42,841 nucleotides of DNA from Streptosporangiaceae bacterium NEAU-GS5 (GTDB lineage Bacteria > Actinomycetota > Actinomycetes > Streptosporangiales > Streptosporangiaceae). Location of the stretch: the NCBI GenBank assembly GCA_017592665.1, contig JAGFNW010000053.1:1-42841 (forward strand), read 5' to 3'. A program made the position numbers and the translations under genes. The number at the start of each line of letters is the position of its first letter. Position 1 is the stretch's first letter. This document shows, piece after piece, positions 33,174 to 41,283 of the stretch. The notes beneath the pieces are model-generated. The model searched no databases, had not been told where the DNA came from, and was given only the letters and a program-made list of their open reading frames with translations.

Positions 33174-36100
33174 TCAGCCCCACATGCGCAGCGATCCGTC
33201 ACCCGCGCTGCTCACCACATGTGTGATTCCGTTCGGCGTCGTGACCGACGTGAGCCCGATCACATCCGCCGCGTGGCCGGTCAGGACGCCGAGCTGCAGC
33301 ATGTTCTCGACCTCCCGCAGGTGAACGACCCGTTTGTCGCCGATCGCGAGGGCCCATGTCCCCACCATGCACAGGCTGGGTTCCGTGTCGTCGAAGATAT
33401 GTTGCGACGCGCTGAGCAGCCGCCCGTCGACAGCGGACCGCTTCTCCAGCCGCCCGTCGGCGCGGGTGCCGATCAGCACCGGATCACTGCCGAGCGTCGT
33501 CGCGACCGCTCGGGTCCAGCGTTGCTCCACGGAGACTCGGCCGAGGCCCTGGAAGGTGTCGGCGTCGAAGAACTCAAGCGACCCGGACGCCAGAGCGCAG
33601 ATGACGTTCCGCCCGTTGACGGTGAACCCGGCCACCGACCCGATCGCGCCATCCGGCAGACTCAGCACATGGACGATTGCGCCGTCGGTCGGCCGCCGCA
33701 GAACAGTTGCGCGGCCGTCCAGGGTGGCGATCAGCGGTCCCAGCCGGGAGGGGAGCACGGCCATGTCGAAAATATCGGTGTTGCCCTCCTGCCGCCACAG
33801 CACAGCGTTCCGCGAAGCGATCCGGCCCTCCAGGACGCGCGAGTCGTAGGCCACCACGAGCAGATCCTCGTGCTCGCGGGGCACGCTCGCCAGCAGCTGG
33901 AGCGTGTCACGGCCGGTGTCGAGGACGCGGGTGCGCTGAACTGGTACCTCGAACTCGGGATCCCAGACCTCTATCCAGTACAGATCGCTGGCTACCGCCA
34001 CCCGCTGCCGGAGACCCATCCGAAGCGTGACCGGATTTCGGAGCAGTCCGTCTCCCGCCCGGATGAGCCGGTGCCGACCTGCCTTGTTCACCGTCGTCCA
34101 TCGCGTTCGGCAGGGCACCTGCCCCGAGAAAATGGCGTCATCCCGTACAGGATGATCGCTCAAGCTCCCGTTCACCGACCTCAGGAGGAAGGCCCGCATG
34201 GCCGGGGACAGGTCGTGGAGTCGAGCGCCAGTCTGGAGGTAAAGCTCGACGGCCGGCGACCTGGACCGAACCGGAATCCGCACCGCGGCGGCCATGGTGG
34301 CGGCCGGATCGGTGTACGCCATGAAGTCGACGTCGTCGAAGAGCGCGACGAGGCGCCCGCCCGCCTCCGCGTGCCGGATGAGATGACGTCCGACGTAGGG
34401 GTCGGCGGCCGGCCACTCACCGTGCGCGGGGCGCAGCGCGTTGCAAATCCGCAGGTGCACCTCGGCGCTGCCGAACGGCGACCGGGCCTGTAAGAAGTCC
34501 GCGAACGCCTGGTGGACCAGGCGGTGAACTGACTCGGCTCCCCGCCTCTGCACGATCACATGCGAGCCCGCCTGGGCCAGGACCGTCGCGATCTCCTCCT
34601 GGCCGACGGGCGGGGATCCGAGCGGCGACAGGGCGTTCGCCATGGCCGTCCAGACCGGGTGTATAGGCACCCCGTCGCCCATGGCCCACGCCAGCGGAGT
34701 CAGGATGTCGAGGATTCGCTCTGGATCGCCGCCCACGTGCACGATTTCGCGCCGGATCGCGCCCGCGATGCCCGACCGGAGTAGCTCGCGCAGCTCCTGA
34801 CTGTCGGGGCGGACGACGCGTGGCGAGCGCGCCAAGGTGTCGGCGACCAGGTCTGCCAGGTAGAAGTTGCCGTCGCAGCGGCCGGCGATCTCCTCCGCGA
34901 GTCCGGTGATCTGTGCGTCGTCGGCGTACGGCGACAGGGCGGTGGTCCGCAGGACGCGTCGGACGTGCCGGGCGATGTCCCGCTCTGCGTTCGGATCCGT
35001 GTCGAGGTCGTACCACGCGCCGGCTTCTGCCTTGAGCAGGGTGAATTCGTCGGAAGCCTGGTCCGGCCGGGCTCCACCTCGATCGGCGACGACGACGTGG
35101 ACTCCAGGTAGACGCGACAGCGGCGCCAGGAGCCGGTGGACGATCACCTCTCGGTGGTCCGCGCGCGCCTCATCCGCCGAGTCGATCAGCAGGGTGACCC
35201 GGCGCCGGGTGGATGCGTACTCGGTGACGACCTGTTCGGGAAGGTATTTGTGGGCTGGGTGCGTGTCCAGCCCGAGCCGGGGGGCCAGGTCACGGGTGAA
35301 GGATTGGACGTCGGCCCCGGTCAGGCTCAATGCGACCGTGCTCGGCGGGCCGGCCGACAGTCTGGCGTAGTCGTCGGCCGCGAGCTGGGTGAGCACGGAC
35401 GACTTGCCGCTCCCCATCGACCCGGTGAGCAGGAACAGGCCGTGGGGCGAGGCGGTGCGCCATCCCGTGATGGCATCGATCGCGTCGCCGCGTCTGATCA
35501 GGGCCGCCGACCGGACGACGACGTCACGCGCGGCCGGATCGTGCCGGAGGTTGCGGAAGAAATCGCTGCCCGAGTGGACCCCGGCGCAGTTGGCGCGCTG
35601 CCGATCGGTCCCCTCGTCGGCGATCAGCCAGGCGCTGGCGGCCTCGGCGACCTCCTGCGGCGTGACCATGGCCTTCTGGATCGGCCACGTGCCCGAAGGC
35701 GGGCCCTTCGTGAGCGCCTGCGCCAGCGCCCGCGAGAACGCCTCCTCCTGCGCCTCGTCCACGCTGTAGGTGGCGCTGATCAGCGAGATGACCGGGGGCA
35801 CGCGGTGCTCCCGGATTGGCGGTGGCTCCGTGACGGCCACCGCCTTCGCGATGTCGAGTGCCGTGGAGCCCGCGCCGCAGCAGTCCAGGATCAGCAGGAT
35901 CTGCTGGGTCTCGGAGAGGCCGCCGAGCAGGGCGGCCATCCGCTCAGGGCTGATCGCGTTGGTGTCGTCCGGCGCCTGGATGGGTGAATCACTGGTCAGC
36001 AGCCAACGGCCCCGTTCGTCGGAGATTCCGTGACCGGTCCAGTAGACGACCACACGTCGAGCCGGGCGGTTGGCCGCCCGGAGATATCTCTCGACCTCTG

Positions 36101-36272
36101 GGACGCGCACGACCCCCGTGAGCGGTTCACGGTCGAGATCGAACCCGAGCGCGCCGAGCGCGGCACCGACCTCCTTGATCTCCCTGACGCCGTGGTCGAG
36201 GTCGGCCAACTCAGCGTCGTGATATCGCGTGATCCCGATCGCGAAGGCCAGGTCGGGGGGTTCGGGATTCAT
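33174..36272 (-). CDS. Caspase-STAND ATPase-beta-propeller effector
   Basis: From the ATG at 36272 (AGGGGGAAA upstream) the product has 1,032 residues; a longer frame begins 16 codons earlier without support. Residues 1-210 are a caspase domain: LAFAIGITRY at the start, catalytic His81 in VVVYWTGHGISD, and Cys132 in ILLILDCCGAGS. Next comes a STAND-type NTPase with Walker A GSMGSGKSS (284-292) and Walker B VTLLIDSADEA (359-369), then helical and winged-helix-like sequence. The final part (about 700-1,032) is beta-propeller, ending in SSAGDGSLRMWG, a typical WD blade. Such proteins are taken to sense a ligand by the propeller, oligomerise through the ATPase and unleash the protease. It follows a membrane-protein gene by 13 bases and precedes a second propeller by 12, indicating an operon. 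Confidence 0.9.
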   Translation of the reverse strand: MNPEPPDLAFAIGITRYHDAELADLDHGVREIKEVGAALGALGFDLDREPLTGVVRVPEVERYLRAANRPARRVVVYWTGHGISDERGRWLLTSDSPIQAPDDTNAISPERMAALLGGLSETQQILLILDCCGAGSTALDIAKAVAVTEPPPIREHRVPPVISLISATYSVDEAQEEAFSRALAQALTKGPPSGTWPIQKAMVTPQEVAEAASAWLIADEGTDRQRANCAGVHSGSDFFRNLRHDPAARDVVVRSAALIRRGDAIDAITGWRTASPHGLFLLTGSMGSGKSSVLTQLAADDYARLSAGPPSTVALSLTGADVQSFTRDLAPRLGLDTHPAHKYLPEQVVTEYASTRRRVTLLIDSADEARADHREVIVHRLLAPLSRLPGVHVVVADRGGARPDQASDEFTLLKAEAGAWYDLDTDPNAERDIARHVRRVLRTTALSPYADDAQITGLAEEIAGRCDGNFYLADLVADTLARSPRVVRPDSQELRELLRSGIAGAIRREIVHVGGDPERILDILTPLAWAMGDGVPIHPVWTAMANALSPLGSPPVGQEEIATVLAQAGSHVIVQRRGAESVHRLVHQAFADFLQARSPFGSAEVHLRICNALRPAHGEWPAADPYVGRHLIRHAEAGGRLVALFDDVDFMAYTDPAATMAAAVRIPVRSRSPAVELYLQTGARLHDLSPAMRAFLLRSVNGSLSDHPVRDDAIFSGQVPCRTRWTTVNKAGRHRLIRAGDGLLRNPVTLRMGLRQRVAVASDLYWIEVWDPEFEVPVQRTRVLDTGRDTLQLLASVPREHEDLLVVAYDSRVLEGRIASRNAVLWRQEGNTDIFDMAVLPSRLGPLIATLDGRATVLRRPTDGAIVHVLSLPDGAIGSVAGFTVNGRNVICALASGSLEFFDADTFQGLGRVSVEQRWTRAVATTLGSDPVLIGTRADGRLEKRSAVDGRLLSASQHIFDDTEPSLCMVGTWALAIGDKRVVHLREVENMLQLGVLTGHAADVIGLTSVTTPNGITHVVSSAGDGSLRMWG

Positions 36273-36285
36273 TCGAGTTTTCCCC

Positions 36286-36936
36286 CTAGCACCGGGTGGC
36301 AGGAACGACCCGCAGAACATCCGACATGGGAGACGACCAGGGAATCTGTTTGCTCACGTCGTTTCGGACGAGCACGATTTCCTGTGCGCGCATCCCGACG
36401 AGGGCTCCGCAGACCGAGTTCCCCCGGATATCCTGCACGAGAACAGTTGTCGCCGCCGAACTGCTCGATTCAACCGGCGCAAACCATGACATCGTCGCGG
36501 CGGCGGCCACCGCGCTGACCCCAACAATGGATAGTGCTGTGGCGAGTCTAATAAGGTCGGCAATTTCCCGCGTCCTGCGCTCAGACCATGACCGCAACGC
36601 GGGGCCGTTCGACCAGATCCGCTCTCCGGGACGGCCGAACGAGGCCCTCGCCGCGGCGAACAGCCCGCCTGTGAGTGCCGCGAATGCCGTCACCAGCAGA
36701 CCGAACGTCGCGTACCGCCAGGAGTCGGGCATGGCGACGATGTCGTCGCGACCCCGCACGAGCGTGACGGCGCCCACCACGGCGGTGATCCCAGCCAGAG
36801 CGTTGCGCCAGCCGTCCGCCTGCTTACGCACCGCCTCCAACTGGTCGAACGGCAGGTCCCGCGCCAGTCGCTCCCAGCGCAGGTCATCAGAGGTGGGATA
36901 GTCGGTGACCGGGTCTCCGGCCGAATCTGTTGCCAC
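36286..36936 (-). CDS. Three-helix membrane protein in the caspase operon
   Basis: The 216-residue product has hydrophobic segments at about 46-60 (ALAGITAVVGAVTLV), 75-95 (YATFGLLVTAFAALTGGLFAA) and 130-151 (ATALSIVGVSAVAAAATMSWF). An amphipathic N-terminus precedes them (LPFDQLEAVRKQADGWRN). The C-terminal 65 residues may face outward or lie at the membrane surface (AATTVLVQDIRGNSVCGALV). The stop is 13 bases before the caspase start. Similar small membrane proteins commonly neighbour caspase-type effectors in actinomycetes; the role (anchor, sensor or target) is unknown. Confidence 0.75.
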   Translation of the reverse strand: MATDSAGDPVTDYPTSDDLRWERLARDLPFDQLEAVRKQADGWRNALAGITAVVGAVTLVRGRDDIVAMPDSWRYATFGLLVTAFAALTGGLFAAARASFGRPGERIWSNGPALRSWSERRTREIADLIRLATALSIVGVSAVAAAATMSWFAPVESSSSAATTVLVQDIRGNSVCGALVGMRAQEIVLVRNDVSKQIPWSSPMSDVLRVVPATRC

Positions 36937-36950
36937 TTCTTCCCCGCGCG

Positions 36951-37295
36951 TCAGTCTTCTCGGTTGAACCAGTAGGCGCCGCAGCCCCGATGGGCCTCAT
37001 TGTCCGGGCGGCCCTGGTGTGGTCGGCCGCAGTCGCATATCACCGGTCTGGCCTGGTCAACGACAGGGGGGCCAGAGTCGCGGTCCCATTTCCCGCCCTT
37101 CCCGGTCGCCGTCGGCCGGTCACGTCGGATGGTGATTCCGGCGCATCGCGGGCAACGCCACCTGCGCACGACGCTGTCGTCGGCAGAGTGCGTGACGTCC
37201 ACTGGGACTTGTGGGGTTTCTGGGACTTCCGCGTATGCGAACTCCTGGTGCAGAAGATCGATCCGCAATGGGCATGCCCACTTTCTTTGTGACAT
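36951..37295 (-). CDS. Zinc-ribbon-like protein, first gene of the caspase operon
   Basis: From the ATG at 37295 the product has 114 residues; an upstream TTG would add 17. Two Cys clusters are visible: RWRCPRCAGI, and VICDCGRPHQGRPDNEAHRG followed by CGAYWF. Together they give the C-x-x-C ... C-x-C-G ... C pattern of a zinc ribbon. An additional Cys sits near the N-terminus (RKWACPLRI). Proteins ending in G-R-P ... G-C-G-A-Y-W occur in actinomycete conflict operons from general knowledge; their role is not established. The stop lies 14 bases before the membrane-protein gene. The start is only about 67 bases from the divergent TPR gene, so one bidirectional promoter region probably serves both. 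Confidence 0.7.
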   Translation of the reverse strand: MSQRKWACPLRIDLLHQEFAYAEVPETPQVPVDVTHSADDSVVRRWRCPRCAGITIRRDRPTATGKGGKWDRDSGPPVVDQARPVICDCGRPHQGRPDNEAHRGCGAYWFNRED

Positions 37296-37362
37296 GTCTG
37301 GTGGACGAACTCTATGTGATAGTACGTGTGGAAGGGAACGGTCCAAGCCGAAGGCGGTGGCG

Positions 37363-38226
37363 ATGTCCGCGAAGTGGCCGTCTGTCAGCGCGCACGACGA
37401 GGCGGAACGACTTAGCCAGCGCTATCGGACATCTGGCGATGTGAATGCGTTGCGTGGCGCCGCGCACGAATATATGCGCGCGGCGTCAATGGGCGGCGAA
37501 CGGCGCCGACTTTGTTACGACCTTAAGGAGGCGTCCGGAACCGCGTGGGAGCTGTATGAGACCGAGCCGGAGTTGTGGGCGCTCGACCAGGCGATCTCCG
37601 CGGGCAGGGCTGCCGCCGGGATGGTGCGCGAGCCGCTCACGTGGATAGCCGTGGTCACCGTTGTCGGCGCTGCTCTGCGCGCGAAATATGAGGTGACCGG
37701 CGAGCGGCCATTGCTGCAGGAGTCCATCACGGCTCTGCGTAGCGCGTGCGCGGCACTGCCCGCGGGCTCTCCGGAGCCCGCGGTGATACAGCACTTGGTT
37801 GTCGCGCTGCGCCTCGCCTACAAGGACTGCGGAGCGGTCGACCTGCTGGTCGAGGCCGTGGGTTGGGGCCGAGTCGCCGCGGGTGTCCCTGACAGGCTGC
37901 AGATCGACGCGCTGCTCCGCCTGGCCGGGAACCTCTCCCTCCTATCGGACAAGATGGGTGACATTGCGCCGCTAGGCGAGGCCCGCCGGGCCGCCGGGCA
38001 GGCGGTCCGGCTGGCGACCACGCGCGCCGAGCGAAGCGAGTGCCTGGCGCACTTGTCTAACACGTTGCGTCACCTGTTCATGGTGACGGGGGACATCGGG
38101 GCGCTCCGTGAGGCCGTGCGGACGCGCACTGAGGCGATTTCCCTGTGTGACCACCCCGGCAAGAGGAGCGTTCACGTCATGACCCTGTCCGGACTCCACA
38201 AATCACTCAGGGAGCAGACCGAGTAA
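37363..38226 (+). CDS. TPR-repeat protein, probably a truncated TPR-CHAT relative
   Basis: From the ATG at 37363 the product has 287 residues made of helical TPR-like repeats. Examples are ADELY-type pairs such as DVNALRGAAHEYMRAA, ELWALDQAISAGRAAAG, GERPLLQESITALRSA and LAHLSNTLRHLFMVTGDIGA. These resemble repeats of the giant TPR-CHAT protein at 14.3-22.3 kb. No effector domain follows: the frame stops at 38226, exactly where ISL3-type sequence begins. The likely history is loss of a C-terminal effector by IS insertion, but a stand-alone TPR adaptor for the divergent caspase operon is also possible. Longer starts overlap the divergent gene and are not used. Confidence 0.65.
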   Translation: MSAKWPSVSAHDEAERLSQRYRTSGDVNALRGAAHEYMRAASMGGERRRLCYDLKEASGTAWELYETEPELWALDQAISAGRAAAGMVREPLTWIAVVTVVGAALRAKYEVTGERPLLQESITALRSACAALPAGSPEPAVIQHLVVALRLAYKDCGAVDLLVEAVGWGRVAAGVPDRLQIDALLRLAGNLSLLSDKMGDIAPLGEARRAAGQAVRLATTRAERSECLAHLSNTLRHLFMVTGDIGALREAVRTRTEAISLCDHPGKRSVHVMTLSGLHKSLREQTE

Positions 38227-38229
38227 CCG

Positions 38230-38470
38230 GTGCGTGAGAGCGGACTGCGAGTGTGGGCCTGTCCAGATAACGGCTCTGTCTCTCTTTCGGTGGTGACGGA
38301 GCGTCAGGCTAAACAGGATGTGATGGCGGAGCAGCGTGAAGCTGGCCCGGCCATGCAATCGCCGCATGATGCGCTTGGTCTTGGTGTTTACGCCTTCGGT
38401 CCCGCCGTTGTGGTAGGGCAGGGTGACGGCCGCGTGGATGGCGTCGCGGGTCTGAGCTTCCCCCCGTTCT
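38230..38470 (-). pseudogene. ISL3-family transposase C-terminal fragment
   Basis: The minus-strand reading contains AAVTLPYHNGGTEGVNTKTK, then RIMRRLHGRASFTLLRHHIL. This is the hallmark C-terminal block of ISL3-family transposases, including the catalytic Glu in GGTEGVNTK. Only the last 70 or so residues remain. The 5' part ends at the right-hand end of the IS110 element near 38,480-38,557. Confidence 0.75.
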
Positions 38471-38557
38471 GCGGACCGTCGACCTGAGGTCACCTTGATC
38501 ATCAGGAAGGATGTCCTCCATGCCCGCACCACACCCTGTGGGATGCTCCTATGATCG

Positions 38558-39640
38558 TCAAGCGGTCTTAGCAAGATCCTTTGCCCGGATCGTTCGGGTT
38601 TTCGGGCAGGTCAGAATCGTGTAGAGCTCGCGGGCGATGTACCGCTTGAGACAGCGGATGATCTCTTTTTTGGATAAGCCGTCATGCGTGCGGCGCTCCA
38701 CGTAGGCACGGGTGCGGGGGTCGTGGGCCATGCGGGAGACGGCGATGATGTACAACGCTCGGTTGGCTTGGCGGTCGCCGCCGCGGTTGAGGCGGTGGCG
38801 GTTGGTCTTGCCGCTGGAGGCCGGGACCGGGGACACCCCGCACAGCGATGCGAACGCGGCCTCGCTGGACAGCCGGTCTGGGTTATCGCCGCAGGTGGAC
38901 AGTAGCTGAGCGGCGGTCTCCACGCCGACGCCCTTGACCGTGAGCAGATCGGGGCGGGCCTGGGTGACCAAGGCGGCAAGCCGGGCATCCAGATCGGCGA
39001 TCTCGGCGTCCAGGTGCTGCCAGCGGCCGGCCAGACGACGCAGCGCATACCGGATGCCCTGTTCCGGGTCGGCCAGATCACTATCGGCCCGAAGGCCGGC
39101 GCATGCCTGGATGAGCCTGGCGCCCTGATGCCCGCTCAGCTCTTCGCGCAGCCGTGCCGGGGCGGTGATCAGCAGCGCATGAACCTCGTTGATGCAGGCG
39201 GTGCGGGACCTGACCGCGCCGGCGCGTACGGTGTGCAGCGCGCGGATCGTTTCGGTGATCCCGTCACCGGCCTTGGGCACTGTCCGGGCCCGTCCGGACA
39301 GCACCGCATCGGCGGCGGCGTAGGCGTCCAAAGGATCGGACTTGCCTTTGGCCCGCCGTTGCCGCCGATCAGGCCGGTCGACCTCGACGATCTTCACCCG
39401 CTGCCCGGCCAGATAGCGAGACAGCGCCGCACCGTAGGAACCGGTGCCCTCTACACCGACTACATGCACCCGCCCGAACCCGCGCGTCCACACCAGTAGA
39501 TCGCGGTACCCGGCTGCGGTGGCCGGGAACTGCGCGTCGGCCAGCCGGCGACCGTTCATCAGCACCACCGCCGCATGGTGGGTGTCCTTGTGGGTGTCGA
39601 CGCCGCCGGTAATCTGTCGTTGCCGCGGCTTGCCAGCCAT
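38558..39640 (-). CDS. IS110-family transposase (DEDD recombinase), intact
   Basis: The 360-residue enzyme has an N-terminal RuvC-like domain with the D-E-D-D residues: Asp15 in GGVDTHKDTHHAAV, Glu64 in VGVEGTGSYG, and two Asp in KGKSDPLDAYAAADAV. Its C-terminal transposase_20 domain has LLTVKGVGVETAAQLLSTCG, SLCGVSPVPASSGKTNRHRL and NRGGDRQANRAL, including the conserved Ser region. IS110 enzymes are guided by a non-coding bridge RNA encoded in the element's own flanks. Full length and all key residues suggest activity. Confidence 0.92.
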   Translation of the reverse strand: MAGKPRQRQITGGVDTHKDTHHAAVVLMNGRRLADAQFPATAAGYRDLLVWTRGFGRVHVVGVEGTGSYGAALSRYLAGQRVKIVEVDRPDRRQRRAKGKSDPLDAYAAADAVLSGRARTVPKAGDGITETIRALHTVRAGAVRSRTACINEVHALLITAPARLREELSGHQGARLIQACAGLRADSDLADPEQGIRYALRRLAGRWQHLDAEIADLDARLAALVTQARPDLLTVKGVGVETAAQLLSTCGDNPDRLSSEAAFASLCGVSPVPASSGKTNRHRLNRGGDRQANRALYIIAVSRMAHDPRTRAYVERRTHDGLSKKEIIRCLKRYIARELYTILTCPKTRTIRAKDLAKTA

Positions 39641-39917
39641 GCTCGATCACTTCCTTCCTTGCCGATCCCAAACTCGCGGCGCGGCGCCGGCCAGACGGAC
39701 AACACAGTGACGAGACCAGCTCAGACAGGCTCCTATCAGGCCACGCCTGGATCGCCGCGGCGCACACGCTCCAAGGGCTCCAGGGCGAGGCGACAGATCC
39801 CACACAAGGCACCCGACAAAGCAGGACCGGTGCCGGAAAGGGTCAGCCTCAAAAGAGCACCTCCTACCCCTGCAATCTCACCCGCAAGGGCCAGCGTTGC
39901 TGCTCTCCCAGTCTCAC
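39641..39917. ncRNA. IS110 leader, candidate bridge-RNA region
   Basis: The 277 bases upstream of the IS110 start contain no gene. In IS110-group elements the leader of the transposase gene (its left end) encodes the structured bridge RNA that pairs with target and donor DNA. Position and length fit. I could not fix the RNA ends or pairing loops by eye, and part of the stretch may belong to the interrupted S1-type gene. Confidence 0.4.
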
Positions 39918-39918
39918 T

Positions 39919-41130
39919 GTGCCGGAAATGATGTCACCTCATGCGACCTGGGCGTATTCGTGGATCAGTCCGCCCAGTCGGTCGCGTCGAATGATGCGGG
40001 CGCGGTTCGGGGGATCCGCCGCAGGCGGCGGATCGGCTCGCCCGTTGGGTGGTCGTTGATCCAACGTGCGGTGCGGGCGATGATCGTTGTAATGCTCCAG
40101 GTATTCGGTAAGGACACGCACCAGATGTTGCCGGCCGACGATGAGCATCCGATCCAGGCATTCGCGTCGAGCGGTCAAGATCCATCGTTCCGCGATCGCG
40201 TTCGCCCGCGGCGCCCGGATCGGCGTGAGAATGGTCCGGACGCCGATCGCGGCGAACACCGCGTCGAACGCGGTGGTGTATTTTTGGTGTCCCGGTCGCG
40301 GATCAGGAACTTCCATGTTCGGGGCGCGCAGTGGTCCTGGAGGTTGATAAGCAGGTTGCGGGCCTGTTGGACGGCCCAGGCGCCGGTGGGATGGGCGGCG
40401 ACGCCGGGCAGGTGGACGCGGCGGGTGTCGTGCTCGATCACGAACAGCGCATACAAGCGGCGTAAGAATACGGTGTCGACGTGGAAGAAGTCGGCGGCCA
40501 CGATGCTGTCTGCTTGGGTGGCAAGGAACTGTGCCAGGTCGCCCCGGATCGCAGCGGCGCCGGATCGACACCCGCGGCCTTGAGGATCGCCCATACCGTC
40601 GACGGCGCGACCCGGTACCGGAATCTGGCCAGTTCCCCGGTGATGCGCCGATAGCCCCACAAGGAATTCTCGCGGGGCATCTGCAGCACCAGCCGGTGAA
40701 TTGTGGGCGCAGTGCGCGGCCGGCCGGGGCGGCGACGTGGGAAGGTCCAGCGGCGTTTGACCAGGTCGGCGTGCCAGCGGAGCAGTGTCCGGGGTGAGAC
40801 GATCAGACGCAGTCGCTGCAGCTGCTCCGCTGGCAGCAAGCGTGCCAGCCCGGACAACAGCGCACGGTCGGTCCAGGACAATTTCGGGGTTTTCAGCTGC
40901 CGCTGCAGCACGGCCAGTTGATGGCGGAGCAGGAGGATCTCGGCGTTCTTGGCCGCATCGGACCGGGGGAGTAAGGCGAGCCAGTCGAGCAGACGCAGCA
41001 GCATTAGATAGATCAGACGTAAGGCCACGACTACCCACGGTGCCAGACGATGGCTCTGTCGCGGGGCTGAACCACGAGACGGCCTCCGGTAACGCCGCTG
41101 CTCAGAGGCTGTGACACCATTTCCGGCACC
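39919..41130 (-). mobile_element. Insertion sequence of the rve type with recognisable inverted ends
   Basis: The left end GTGCCGGAAATGATGTCAC (39919 on) and right end (complement of 41111-41130, GGTGCCGGAAATGGTGTCAC) form a near-perfect terminal inverted repeat. The 1.21-kb element carries one transposase gene broken by two frameshifts. It is inserted in a gene whose start encodes an S1 domain (41,131-41,283). Orphan copies of the same end occur at 5,384 and 32,098. Confidence 0.75.
39939..41028 (-). pseudogene. rve transposase with two frameshifts
   Basis: From a GTG near 41,028 the frame reads LRLIYLMLLRLLDWLALL, ILLLRHQLAVLQRQLKTP and SLWGYRRITGELARFRYRV. A shift near 40,535 leads to FLATQADSIVAADFFHVDTV and WKFLIRDRDTK. 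A second shift in the A/T run near 40,280 leads to YTTAFDAVFAAIG, AIAERWILTARRECLDRML and the end IHEYAQVA at 39,939. The DDE residues are all present. It belongs to the same superfamily as the IS copies at 3.3 and 26.1 kb but to a different subgroup (LRHQLAVLQRQ versus LRHEVAVLRRQ). Confidence 0.85.
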
Positions 41131-41283
41131 CACACGGCGTAGTGGCAGGTCGATGTCAGTGACGATGACCGTGACCTCCTCGCCTTCCCGGACTACTCGG
41201 TCGGGTGTCTCGATGGGTGCAGTGGAGAGCTCACTGAGGTGGATCAGGCCTTCGACGCCGTTGTGGAGCGGTCGGCAAGGCAT
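41131..41283 (-). pseudogene. S1 RNA-binding-domain gene, cut by IS after about 50 codons
   Basis: From the ATG at 41283 the peptide has NGVEGLIHLSELS and REGEEVTVIVTDID followed by LPLRR, the core of an S1 OB-fold as in ribosomal protein S1 (V-E-G-L-I-H-x-S-E-L ... G-x-E-V-x-V-x-V-x-D-I-D). It then runs into the IS end. The start overlaps the stop of the upstream gene (TGATG), so the two formed an operon. No clear continuation is found beyond the IS on the other side, where an IS110 element follows. Confidence 0.7.
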
